This document shows positions 1 through 8,119 of a stretch of DNA of 64,000 nt, piece by piece. The stretch is from Nemorincola sp044225795 (GTDB lineage Bacteria > Bacteroidota > Bacteroidia > Chitinophagales > Chitinophagaceae), in assembly GCA_044225795.1 (NCBI GenBank), contig JBGAIF010000003.1, positions 248,001 through 312,000 on the forward strand, in the 5' to 3' direction. The stretch's first letter is position 1. Each line of letters begins with the position of its first letter. A model generated the notes under the pieces. That model did not search any database. It was not told where the DNA came from and was given only the letters and a program-made list of their open reading frames with translations. The translations under genes were made by a program, and so were the position numbers.

Positions 1-59
1 ATAAACGTACCTGCAAGAAATGCGGCACGGTGATGCAGCCGCCGCAGAAGGTATCATAA
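1..59 (+). CDS. C-terminal end of a zinc-ribbon protein (partial)
   Basis: The reading frame starting at base 3 is open from the window edge to a TAA at 57-59 and encodes 18 residues that contain a CKKCG pair followed by a short polar tail. A Cys-x2-Cys pair this close to the end suggests the second half of a zinc ribbon, but the rest of the gene lies outside the window and the family cannot be named. A strong terminator hairpin begins 12 bases after the stop, which supports this being a real gene end. Confidence 0.5.
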   Translation, partial: KRTCKKCGTVMQPPQKVS

Positions 60-70
60 CCCATACATCA

Positions 71-103
71 AAAAGAGGTACAGCATCTGTACCTCTTTTT
101 TTT
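71..103 (+). terminator. Rho-independent terminator
   Basis: A 13-bp perfect stem (71-83 with 87-99) around a three-base loop is followed by a run of T. It sits just after the stop of the partial zinc-ribbon gene. The A-run on its left side means it could also work for the leftward PPK2 gene that ends at 191. Confidence 0.85.
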
Positions 104-190
104 CACACACAACTGAAACATGACTGCACCGCTATGACCACGGGCAGCATATCATATTGTATAAATACCGTGCCACCGTATGCTTATTTA

Positions 191-937
191 TTACTTCTTC
201 ATGCCGGGGTAGCGCATATTCAAGCCCTTGAGCGCCTTTCGTATTGTTTTGGCGACGAGGTATGATTTATACCAGTTCTTGTCTGACGGAATAATGTGCC
301 AGGGAACGTGGTTGCAATGGGTAAATACGTCTTCATAACACTTGAGGTAGTTGCTCCTCAGTTTGGTCTCCTTGAAATCGTTTTCATTGTATTTCCACAT
401 CTTCTCAGGGTCGTTGATGCGGTCTTCGAGGCGCTTCAACTGCTCTTTATAAGATACGTGCAGATAGAACTTCAGGATACAGGTATCGTTATGCTCTTCG
501 AGCAGTTTCTCGAAGTCATTGATGGCGTCCATACGCTGCCGGGCCTTTTTGTCGTCTATCATACCATGTACGCGGGTGACAAGTACATCTTCATAGTGAG
601 AACGGTTGAAAATGTGTATCATACCCTTAGCCGGCGTATTCTTGTGTATGCGCCACAGAAAGTCGTGAGATAGTTCTTCAGGTGTAGGTTCTTTGAATGG
701 CATGACGTTCACGCCCTGCGGGTTCATGCTTGTAAATACATCGCGCGTGAGCCCGTCCTTACCGCTTGCGTCCATACCCTGTATCACGATGAGCATGCTA
801 TGCCTGGCTTCGGCATACAGAAGGTTCTGTAACTGATCGAGGTCGTGCAATATCTCCTCAAATTCCTCTTTGATCTCGTCTTTATCAACATTGTCCGGCA
901 CACCGGTATCCAGGTCATTGAGCTTTATCTTAGCCAT
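191..937 (-). CDS. PPK2-family polyphosphate kinase
   Basis: A 248-residue cytoplasmic protein of the polyphosphate kinase 2 family, which transfers phosphate between polyphosphate and nucleoside mono- or diphosphates. The Walker A loop GMDASGKDG is at about residues 54-62, and the family's Walker B/lid segment FNRSHYEDV begins at about residue 110. Length and the single-domain layout fit the one-domain PPK2 enzymes that phosphorylate AMP/ADP (class I or III); sequence reading alone does not separate the classes. It stands alone, upstream of the large leftward gene at 986. The start ATG at 937 gives the expected N-terminus. Confidence 0.9.
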   Translation of the reverse strand: MAKIKLNDLDTGVPDNVDKDEIKEEFEEILHDLDQLQNLLYAEARHSMLIVIQGMDASGKDGLTRDVFTSMNPQGVNVMPFKEPTPEELSHDFLWRIHKNTPAKGMIHIFNRSHYEDVLVTRVHGMIDDKKARQRMDAINDFEKLLEEHNDTCILKFYLHVSYKEQLKRLEDRINDPEKMWKYNENDFKETKLRSNYLKCYEDVFTHCNHVPWHIIPSDKNWYKSYLVAKTIRKALKGLNMRYPGMKK

Positions 938-985
938 TTTTATAAGACATTAATAAGATGATGGTCCCAAATTACAAAATCAATA

Positions 986-3298
986 TTACCGTACCATCAT
1001 CTGACGATAAGCTTTTATGAAGATCGCGCCGAGGTTCTTGTGCGGAGGTACATAGTCTGTGAACCTGTCCTGTGCGCCGGGGCGTTTGGCAAAGTAATCT
1101 TCGAGCTCGCGCCACATAGTTATCCAGTTGACGTCTGCACCCTCCAGCAGGCGGGCATTCATAGACTTGAGGATAGGCTCATTGACCAACATGGACCCGG
1201 TTTGTTTTGAAGAAACGATATGGGCGTCGGGGGCTTTATCGAGCACCAGGGCGAGGTTGTGGTAGCCGCCGCACGAACCGAGTATGACGATCTTTGTGTC
1301 GCGGGTGAGCTTGCTGAGGGTCATCTTCAGGTGATAGCTATGCCCACGATGAATAACGATGGACGGATGTATGCCGGTGTCGGACAAATAGCGGTCCAGG
1401 CTGTCCTGGGCATCCTGATCTTCCGGTTCTTTAAGCGGCAGGTTGGCATAAATAACGATCTTCTTGCCTGAGACGGAGTAAATGGTGGTCCAGTATCTTT
1501 CGTTGATGATCTTCCATTTGGTATCTTTTTTGAACATGCCCATGAAACTCTCGTAAGAGTCTTGTCCGTCCTTATCGCCAAAGAAGAAAACGCGCTGATA
1601 CACCGTGCCGGAGTCGTCGGTAAGTGATTGGTATGGAACCTTGCTGATAGGCGGCAGTTTGAGGCGCAAAGAGGCTACTGAAGCCCCGGTATCGCTATTA
1701 CTTATCTTATTACTCTCCGCGAGCATGGCCAGCAGGCTATACACCACCATGCCTTTTTTGCTCTTCTCTTTATAAGACTGTTCATAGTTCTCTTTGATCT
1801 TCATCTCAAGGAATGCGGACAAGGCAGAATCGCGGATGCTGCCTAATGCATCTGCTACATCTACGGCGTCTTCCAATTCGTCAGGTTTTCCTTTCTGGAG
1901 GCCGGAGATGAACCTGTTCATCAAAACTGTCCTCGCAGAGTCGTCGGCGGTGGCCAGGAAGTCGGACAGGGTATTGTAGCCGGCGCACATGCGGATGAAC
2001 GTGCGGAAGTGATCATATTGCAAAGTATCGAGGAGCTGATCGCCATGCATGGGTGTCATGCGTTCCATGAGCCGTTTGAAAGTGCCGAGGAAGCTGCTGG
2101 TATAGATCTCGTCCTGCCCGTATACCATCAGGTAATAAAGCGAAGTAGGCGGGAGGCTGTCTATACACTTGAACCGTACATCATCTTTAGATTCGTGCAG
2201 TTCATTCATCTGGCGGACGAAGTATTTGAGCGCGCGATACTGCAGCTCATCATTGTAGGCACGGCGGGCAAAGCTATCGTTCTCCATCTTCAGACGAACA
2301 AGAGCAGAGAAGTACTGGTCGGGATGATCGGCCAGCGCATCTATTTGTTCAACTGTTTTGCGCCGCATGTATATGTCGCTCAGGAAAGGGAATGCCTTTA
2401 ACGGCGCTTTAGAGTGAGCCGCGATCTTTACGATAGCCTGAACCAGCTCGTCCTGTGTTTTATATACCGCGTTCTTCAGCGGAAAGTTGGTTGAAGTAGC
2501 GTAGCTGAATATCACATCGGGTTCTATACGCGCATCGGCCCTGATGATGTCTCCGGCAAATGTATCGGTGGCAAACTCGGACAGCCTCTTTATCATGATG
2601 GTGGGGTAGGCACGGCCTATAGTTGCATAGATGTATGCTCTCGCATCGGGATGCTTGTCTGCAAATTCCTTAATGTTGGCGAGGGTGTACATGTCGGCAT
2701 GGTCCTTCACATAGGGCATCATCTTATCCTCATTGCTGGCCACGAGCATACCATGCATATTGTCCACGAGGCTGATATAGTATGCGGGATCAGGTTTAGG
2801 GTCGCGGTTGTAACTGCGCATCATTTCCCAAACGGCCCTCAGATAGCGGATCCGCAACTGGTTGTCTGTTACAGGTTCCCTGTTGTAAGCAGGCATATTC
2901 TCTATCATTGTCTTCATAGAGTCTATCTTGAAGAGCAACGCATTGGACAGGCTGTATGTGAGCGCTGAGTCGCCGGGAACAGACACGAGGCTATCCAAAC
3001 GTCCATCCGCCTTGTCGGCCTTTACCTGCTCTTTCAGGATATTGTCGTGAAAGAGCGAGCGGTTCATGGGTATGGGGTGCAGCAGAGAGTCTATACTATA
3101 GTAGTCTATCCTGGCAACGGTATCTTTCTTCTTGTATTTGCTGTAGGCAGGGAAAGAAGGTGGCGCTTTCTTCTTTGGCACGGGTGGCCTCCTATATTGG
3201 GCAGAGAGCGACATACTGAATGAAAGAAGACAGAATACGAGTAATAGTACACGGTAATTTCCCTTTCCCAGGCCGGCTACAGAAGTAAGGCAAAACAT
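986..3298 (-). CDS. large secreted protein with caspase-like (clan CD) C-terminal motifs
   Basis: I chose the ATG at 3298 because it opens a classical signal peptide (a positively charged KGNYR stretch, then a hydrophobic run ending in SLSAQ). An upstream in-frame ATG at 3466 would prepend about 56 unlikely residues and run through the regulatory region. The mature protein of about 735 residues is mostly helical-looking, with no family I recognise. Near the C-terminus (nt about 1330-1355 and 1265-1290) it carries HRGHSYH followed about 24 residues later by VILGSCGGY. This spacing and form resemble the His-Gly and Cys motifs of clan CD peptidases (caspase, gingipain and CHAT folds). Function is inferred only: a periplasmic or secreted Cys-peptidase-like protein, possibly inactive. 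Confidence 0.6.
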   Translation of the reverse strand: MFCLTSVAGLGKGNYRVLLLVFCLLSFSMSLSAQYRRPPVPKKKAPPSFPAYSKYKKKDTVARIDYYSIDSLLHPIPMNRSLFHDNILKEQVKADKADGRLDSLVSVPGDSALTYSLSNALLFKIDSMKTMIENMPAYNREPVTDNQLRIRYLRAVWEMMRSYNRDPKPDPAYYISLVDNMHGMLVASNEDKMMPYVKDHADMYTLANIKEFADKHPDARAYIYATIGRAYPTIMIKRLSEFATDTFAGDIIRADARIEPDVIFSYATSTNFPLKNAVYKTQDELVQAIVKIAAHSKAPLKAFPFLSDIYMRRKTVEQIDALADHPDQYFSALVRLKMENDSFARRAYNDELQYRALKYFVRQMNELHESKDDVRFKCIDSLPPTSLYYLMVYGQDEIYTSSFLGTFKRLMERMTPMHGDQLLDTLQYDHFRTFIRMCAGYNTLSDFLATADDSARTVLMNRFISGLQKGKPDELEDAVDVADALGSIRDSALSAFLEMKIKENYEQSYKEKSKKGMVVYSLLAMLAESNKISNSDTGASVASLRLKLPPISKVPYQSLTDDSGTVYQRVFFFGDKDGQDSYESFMGMFKKDTKWKIINERYWTTIYSVSGKKIVIYANLPLKEPEDQDAQDSLDRYLSDTGIHPSIVIHRGHSYHLKMTLSKLTRDTKIVILGSCGGYHNLALVLDKAPDAHIVSSKQTGSMLVNEPILKSMNARLLEGADVNWITMWRELEDYFAKRPGAQDRFTDYVPPHKNLGAIFIKAYRQMMVR

Positions 3299-3379
3299 CG
3301 GTTTCAAATATACCCTTAAAAGTGTGAAAGAAATGGAAAAATGGCATGGCAAGCGCCTGCCGTATTGCGATTGGGGATA

Positions 3380-3421
3380 ACTACGTAGAAATACGTAGAT
3401 AAAAATACACCGAACTACGTA
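3380..3421. promoter_or_regulatory. cluster of three TACGTA palindromes in a divergent promoter
   Basis: Three copies of TACGTA lie at 3382-3387, 3392-3397 and 3416-3421, each within ACTACGTA or ATACGTA context. The first two are 10 bp apart, one helical turn, and the third is 24 bp further. The cluster lies between the leftward gene starting at 3298 and the rightward lipoprotein gene, upstream of a -7 box at 3445. It looks like a binding site for a dimeric regulator; which one is unknown. Confidence 0.5.
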
Positions 3422-3444
3422 TATGAAAAAAATAGCTGCCAAAA

Positions 3445-3452
3445 TACTTTTG
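3445..3452 (+). promoter_or_regulatory. Bacteroidota -7 box for the lipoprotein gene
   Basis: TACTTTTG is an exact match to the phylum's TAnnTTTG -7 element, 41 bases before the ATG at 3493. The TACGTA cluster sits immediately upstream, where an activator would bind. Confidence 0.6.
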
Positions 3453-3492
3453 CAGTGTTCATTCATCGATCACAAATTAAACAGACAGCAAC

Positions 3493-4281
3493 ATGAAAAA
3501 GCAACAGATCATTTCGGCATTAGCCTTTGCAGCCGTAGTAGTAGCAGCATCTTCCTGCAATAAGAATGACAGTGTGAAGACCACCCCTAAGACCAATGAT
3601 ACCACTGTTACGCCCACCACGTCCAGCCCCAGCGCTCCGTCACCAAGTGTAGGAAATGTAGATGGCGCATTTGTAAGCCTGCAGGTAGCCACCGCCACCA
3701 CCACTGCAGGATATACTGTTAATGTAACCGTAGAAAGCGCGCTGGCTACTGTATTCTCTGCCACCGGCAGCAGCACCTATGTAGATGCGGGCGCCATAAG
3801 CGTGAACAGCCATTCGCTGACCAAGCAAAGCAACAACAGCTACCTGGCCACGGTGACACCGGGTATGACGACCACAGATCTCGGATTCAGCTCGGGCAGC
3901 AACTGGAGCATTGCAGGCGCGGGCAGTGTGGCAGGGTTCACGTACAACCATACCGTTACCTTCCCTGATTTCTCGGGAACCATACCGGAGTCTGTGACCC
4001 GCAGCAGCGGCGTTACGGTGACCTTCTCCGGCACTATCACCAATGCAGACAGCGTTATTGTGATGGTGGCGCAAGGCAGCAACTCCGTATTAAAGACCTT
4101 TGCCGGCACTGCTACATCCGGCACTCTTACATCTTCTGATCTCTCTGTGCTTGCCGCCGTGACGGATAAAAGCGCGATAATGGAAGTGGTTCCTTACCGT
4201 GTTACAAAGACGACACAAGGTACCAAGACCTACGCGTTCATCAAGGAGCACGCGTTCACAAAGAGCATCAATATTCAATAA
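3493..4281 (+). CDS. lipoprotein of unknown function
   Basis: A 262-residue protein with a lipoprotein signal: MKKQQ, a hydrophobic helix, then AASSC with the lipidation Cys at residue 22. The next 30 residues are Thr/Pro/Ser rich, a typical tether. The remainder is rich in Thr, Ser and Val with alternating polar and hydrophobic residues, suggesting beta-sandwich domains. No catalytic motif is visible and I do not recognise the family. The gene has its own -7 box at 3445 and is followed by a terminator, so it is probably transcribed alone under the regulator that reads the TACGTA cluster. Confidence 0.8.
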   Translation: MKKQQIISALAFAAVVVAASSCNKNDSVKTTPKTNDTTVTPTTSSPSAPSPSVGNVDGAFVSLQVATATTTAGYTVNVTVESALATVFSATGSSTYVDAGAISVNSHSLTKQSNNSYLATVTPGMTTTDLGFSSGSNWSIAGAGSVAGFTYNHTVTFPDFSGTIPESVTRSSGVTVTFSGTITNADSVIVMVAQGSNSVLKTFAGTATSGTLTSSDLSVLAAVTDKSAIMEVVPYRVTKTTQGTKTYAFIKEHAFTKSINIQ

Positions 4282-4318
4282 TCTGTCAGCCGGTGCAAAC
4301 CGGCTGATCGATAATAAC

Positions 4319-4350
4319 GGGCGGGGTGGTTTCCACCTCGCTCTTCTTTA
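4319..4350 (+). terminator. terminator after the lipoprotein gene
   Basis: An 11-bp GC-rich stem (4319-4329 with 4333-4343, two G-T wobbles) closes on a TTT loop and is followed by TTCTTT. A second perfect 9-bp hairpin, 4286-4307 with a GCAA loop, lies directly after the stop codon and has no T tract. Confidence 0.6.
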
Positions 4351-4413
4351 TTAACAAATACTTTGAGCAAGGAGGTGTAACTTCGGTAGCAACGGATCAT
4401 AAAACCATCCTTT

Positions 4414-4770
4414 ATGAAAAACAGGAAGGAGATACTGAGGATATTGTACATAGCAGGCGTAGTGGCCCTGGTTGTTGGTGCGCTGGACCCGATGGAGGGT
4501 TCTGTGGTAGTGGCCACGGGCAGTGTACTGACCGCTGTTGCCACACATATGCTTGGCGACCGGCACAGAAGTATCTTCCTTGTATTGGCAGCCATGATAG
4601 TAACGGGCGTTGGTAGTCTGTGGTTCGTGTCATCTTTGGGCGGCTTCAACCCAAAGACCGAGTGGTGGTGGCTGGTGGCCATTGCGCCATATCCGCTGGG
4701 GTGGCTTGCCGCTGTGGTCACATTGATCTTCAGGGCTGTGCGGAGGCGGAAGCTTGCCACGCTGCTGTAG
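4414..4770 (+). CDS. small integral membrane protein
   Basis: A 118-residue protein with four probable membrane helices (about residues 8-25, 30-46, 55-75 and 88-108) and a basic RRRK tail that would stay in the cytoplasm. No conserved motif points to a function. Codon pattern and the hydrophobic periodicity favour this frame over the overlapping ones at the same locus. It is not part of an obvious operon; a long hairpin lies downstream at 4801-4835. Confidence 0.65.
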   Translation: MKNRKEILRILYIAGVVALVVGALDPMEGSVVVATGSVLTAVATHMLGDRHRSIFLVLAAMIVTGVGSLWFVSSLGGFNPKTEWWWLVAIAPYPLGWLAAVVTLIFRAVRRRKLATLL

Positions 4771-4800
4771 ATATTATAATCGCATCACATTTATTATTAG

Positions 4801-4835
4801 TGTCATTAATAACTCATTTACAATGAGTTATGACA
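4801..4835. repeat. long imperfect hairpin downstream of the small membrane protein
   Basis: A perfect 9-bp stem (4810-4818 with 4822-4830, loop TAC) lies inside a second pairing of TGTCAT (4801-4806) with ATGACA (4830-4835); the two share one base, so they are alternatives at that point. No T tract follows. It may be a weak terminator, an mRNA 3' stabiliser or a regulator site for the small gene at 4983. Confidence 0.45.
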
Positions 4836-4982
4836 TCATTTATCTTCCATTTTCGGGAAAATGTGTACGGATAGAGGAAAAGTAAGTGAGTGGTTTTTGT
4901 TTTAATTAATTGATATTCAATTGTTTATATTTTCGGCATGTTTTTGGCATAGGATAAGTATCTCAAAACAAAACAACTTTCT

Positions 4983-5174
4983 ATGCTTACCTCATTAACA
5001 ATCAACAGTTCTTCCTTCGGGGCATTTCATGCACATGTAGCACAACCACAAGACAGCGACAAATTATTGTACCAGCGAGCCGTATTGCTGCGCCGGATGC
5101 GGGCCAATAAGCTGGCCGCACTCACTACCATCTGCATGCTTTTTGTAGTGGGGTTGTATGCGCTGAGCATATAG
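4983..5174 (+). CDS. small single-pass membrane protein
   Basis: A 63-residue frame with a polar N-terminal half, a basic stretch (LLRRMRANK at about residues 35-43) and one C-terminal membrane helix ending in YALSI. This is a tail-anchored layout often seen in short membrane proteins of the phylum. About 210 bases of AT-rich non-coding sequence precede it, enough for its own promoter. There is no recognised family, and the frame could be chance, but the charge-then-helix design and the stop directly after the helix are suggestive. Confidence 0.4.
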   Translation: MLTSLTINSSSFGAFHAHVAQPQDSDKLLYQRAVLLRRMRANKLAALTTICMLFVVGLYALSI

Positions 5175-5266
5175 TATGAAGGCTGATGCACATAATACAC
5201 AAAGCTCTGATATATAAGTGCAGTTTTGGTACCAGGTGATACTGAAATAATAGGTTTGCGCTCCAA

Positions 5267-7981
5267 TCAAAGTTTTGTAAACTTCTTTATGAGTCTTTCT
5301 TCATCTCCTTTCAGCGTGATATAATACATGCCGGGAGGAAGAGAGCTGATGTCTATTCTGGAACGAGCTGATGTTAATGGTTGCTGTTTCCATAGCTGAC
5401 CAATGCTGTTTGAAATTGTACAGATGTTGTAGGCCTCATCGGTTTGTATGAATAGTTCATTCTGTGCCGGATTAGGGAATATGAGTGTAGGAGTATTCTT
5501 TACAACTGGAGTTTCCAACTGCCAACAACCTTTTGAGGCCTCAGCTACGTTTGTATTGACCACATCATTATCATCGAAATAGATACCTGCATTGCTTAAG
5601 ACATGTGTGCCATCAGGCAGACCTGCGACAGTACGGATGGTGAAAAATATAGCGCCATCATTTAGTCCATAATGAGCGCTATCCAGCAGGTTGATATCGG
5701 GGAAATCGAACTTGACGATGTTGTGGCCATTTGCCTGTGAGAAACTAGTAAACATTTGCGCTGATGCCAGCTCTATGCGCAGGCTCTTAGGATCAACATA
5801 ATCTGAAAGGGTATCCATCACGTACACGTTGTGTGCGGTGTCATTTCCTGTGTTCTCGAAGTGGATGACGTAGTGGAGATCGGTGCCATCTGAGAAACAT
5901 GCGGGAGATACCTGGATGTCATTGGGGTCGCGAGGGCCGTTCATCGAATCTACATGTGTTTCGGTGTTATTGGTTACTATAGTTTCGCCGGAAACGGGAA
6001 TTATTTCGCTGGTAATGTGAAAGGTGTCGCCGATTGTCCAAATGATCGGCTCAACTTCGAAATGTATGTGTAGGGGAGAATTATTCACAGAAACTCCGCC
6101 TAAGTTCCAGGTAGCTGTATTTCCCAAAATAGTAGTCGGATTCGGTATGCAAAAAAATGTAGATAAATTAGTCTTAGGACTACAGTATGTATTAATGACG
6201 GCCGACGCAGTGTTGCAAAAGCTGTTTGTGATATAAGTGTTTTCATAAAAATGGCCGCCGCGTCGCGCTTTGTAAACTAAGAGTGCTAAATCAACACCCG
6301 GGGTTCCACAGGAAAGACCGATTTCATGATGTAAGTGATTATAAGACAGGTTTTGCACTGTGTCGATAACTATTGCCGGACAAGACGTTATCAAACCTCC
6401 GGGAGCAGCAATCATTTTGAATTTGTATATGTCGCCAACAGCACCATATGTGTAGTAGTTTAGCCCTGAGGTACAAGAGATTGTATCAACAGGGACGCTA
6501 TTAGAATCCACAGCAATAATAACGGGAAGAGACAGATAATTTTCTGTTGAATTTTTTAAGCAGTCGCCATTGTCATCAAGAAAGAATTTAATCGGAATTA
6601 CGTTACACGAAACCTGATTGAAAGAATATTGCATCGAATCAACGAGCGTTGTTCCACTAAATAGTTGATGCCTTATCGTATAAGTTCCTGCTGTTACATA
6701 GCTATGATTCACGGTAACAAACCCGCCGGAGCAACTGGCAGATAGTGAAGATATGTCCGTTGTGCCATCTCCAAACCAGGTTTTAACGGTAAGCCCGGAA
6801 GAAAAAGTGGATGTGGCTATTGTCAATTCGGGGCCGGCACATAATTTGTTTATGGTGAGGTTCATCTTGGCGGAACCCCAACTATACATATACGGGACCG
6901 AATAAGGAAACCTCCTCAAGCGTGTACTAAAATCGGAGAAGTAGATATTGCCGCCCCAGTCGTCAACAAACAGTTGATAATTGGTTACGTCTGCGCAGAG
7001 TGCCGGGTCTCCATCAGTCAGAGAAGTACCTCCTCCTGCTATTGTAGTAATAAGCCCGGTAGCTACATCGATCTTCCTGATCAGCGGCGTAAAGAAAGGA
7101 GAAGATCCTGTAAAACAAGCAATATATATATTGCCAGACGCATCGAAGCTGAAATTGTGAATGCTATCTATTTTAGCACTTGTAGCCGGAATGCCGTCTG
7201 CGGAAGATGAGCCACCACCTGCTATTGTAGTGATCAAAGATGTGGAGGCATCTACTTTCCTGATCCTGTCACCGGAGCCGGGCACCAGCAAAATATCTCC
7301 GGTGCTGTTGATCTGAATCCACCTGGTGCGAGAAAGATATGCTGAAGTAGCCGGAACGCCGTCAGCCATTGATACACCGCCACCTGCAACTGATGAAATG
7401 ATACCTGATGGATCTATCTTTCTTATTTTACTAGCATCAGAGGTATAAATATTGCCTGAGCCATCTGCGTACACGCAGGCTACTGAATTGAGGTTGGCAG
7501 TTGTGGCGGGTACGCCATCTGATGTTGACGCACCGCCTCCGGCAATTGTAGTGATCATGTTGGTGGATAGGTCTACTTTTCTTATCCGGCCATTGCCATA
7601 GTCTGCTATGTACATGTAGGTGCCACGAATGTCGATACCCTGGGGCATGTTGAGCATAGCAGCCGTGGCTGGTCCGCCATCACCGCTGAAGCCAGGGGTG
7701 CCATTTCCTGCTATGGTATTGATATTGCCGGTAAGCCTGTTTATCTTCCTTACCTTATGATAACCCATATCGCCTATGTAAATATCGTGCGCCGCATCAA
7801 TAGACAGGCCTGCGGTTTTCTTCAGGTCTGCTGAAGTAGCCGGTGCGCCTTCAGCAGTTGTCGTGATACATGAGAGACAACCGGCTGATGTTGACATTAC
7901 TCCGGCGGTCTGCGCAATGGAGGGCAGTGCCACGAATGATGTTACAGCAATAAGAAGAATGAAGGTAATTGTCCTCATCAA
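5267..7981 (-). CDS. NHL-repeat secreted protein with type IX sorting domain
   Basis: A 904-residue secreted protein. A signal peptide (about residues 1-24, ending in PSIAQ) is followed by about five NHL-type beta-propeller repeats (about 25-340), each holding the pattern of a Gly-rich TIAGGG turn, ADG and a VRKI strand. A PKD-like segment (about 370-430, WFGDGT) follows, then a conserved-repeat domain of the DUF11/DUF7619 kind (about 680-800, with FENTGND and GIYFDDNDVVNTN). The last 75 residues are a Por-type T9SS sorting domain (FPNPAQNELFI, then SLPPGMYYITLKG and a final KKFTKL). It is expected to be exported across the outer membrane and attached to or released from the surface. Ligand and role are unknown. 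Confidence 0.85.
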   Translation of the reverse strand: MMRTITFILLIAVTSFVALPSIAQTAGVMSTSAGCLSCITTTAEGAPATSADLKKTAGLSIDAAHDIYIGDMGYHKVRKINRLTGNINTIAGNGTPGFSGDGGPATAAMLNMPQGIDIRGTYMYIADYGNGRIRKVDLSTNMITTIAGGGASTSDGVPATTANLNSVACVYADGSGNIYTSDASKIRKIDPSGIISSVAGGGVSMADGVPATSAYLSRTRWIQINSTGDILLVPGSGDRIRKVDASTSLITTIAGGGSSSADGIPATSAKIDSIHNFSFDASGNIYIACFTGSSPFFTPLIRKIDVATGLITTIAGGGTSLTDGDPALCADVTNYQLFVDDWGGNIYFSDFSTRLRRFPYSVPYMYSWGSAKMNLTINKLCAGPELTIATSTFSSGLTVKTWFGDGTTDISSLSASCSGGFVTVNHSYVTAGTYTIRHQLFSGTTLVDSMQYSFNQVSCNVIPIKFFLDDNGDCLKNSTENYLSLPVIIAVDSNSVPVDTISCTSGLNYYTYGAVGDIYKFKMIAAPGGLITSCPAIVIDTVQNLSYNHLHHEIGLSCGTPGVDLALLVYKARRGGHFYENTYITNSFCNTASAVINTYCSPKTNLSTFFCIPNPTTILGNTATWNLGGVSVNNSPLHIHFEVEPIIWTIGDTFHITSEIIPVSGETIVTNNTETHVDSMNGPRDPNDIQVSPACFSDGTDLHYVIHFENTGNDTAHNVYVMDTLSDYVDPKSLRIELASAQMFTSFSQANGHNIVKFDFPDINLLDSAHYGLNDGAIFFTIRTVAGLPDGTHVLSNAGIYFDDNDVVNTNVAEASKGCWQLETPVVKNTPTLIFPNPAQNELFIQTDEAYNICTISNSIGQLWKQQPLTSARSRIDISSLPPGMYYITLKGDEERLIKKFTKL

Positions 7982-8106
7982 AAATGGTTTAAGGCGGCGT
8001 TATTAATTATGACGACGATCAATGCCTAATAGTTAGTATCCGAGATATATTTTTATGAAAATACTACATATTTCCTGATAATTTATCATGTGTGGGGAGA
8101 GGATGG

Positions 8107-8114
8107 TACTTTTG
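8107..8114 (+). promoter_or_regulatory. Bacteroidota -7 box for rluF
   Basis: TACTTTTG matches TAnnTTTG exactly and ends five bases before the ATG at 8120, so the transcript would start at or within a few bases of that ATG. This argues against the longer frame starting at 8090 and suggests a leaderless or nearly leaderless mRNA. Confidence 0.55.
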
Positions 8115-8119
8115 TTACA

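Noticed and set aside
3299..3466. N-terminal extension of the caspase-like gene to the ATG at 3466
   Set aside because: It would run over the TACGTA cluster and the opposing -7 box and would hide a good signal peptide that starts at 3298.
4946..4970. Sigma-54-like -24 element (TTTTTGGCAT) before the small gene at 4983
   Set aside because: The -12 element TTGC is absent; the matching position reads AAGT. I do not call a sigma-54 promoter.
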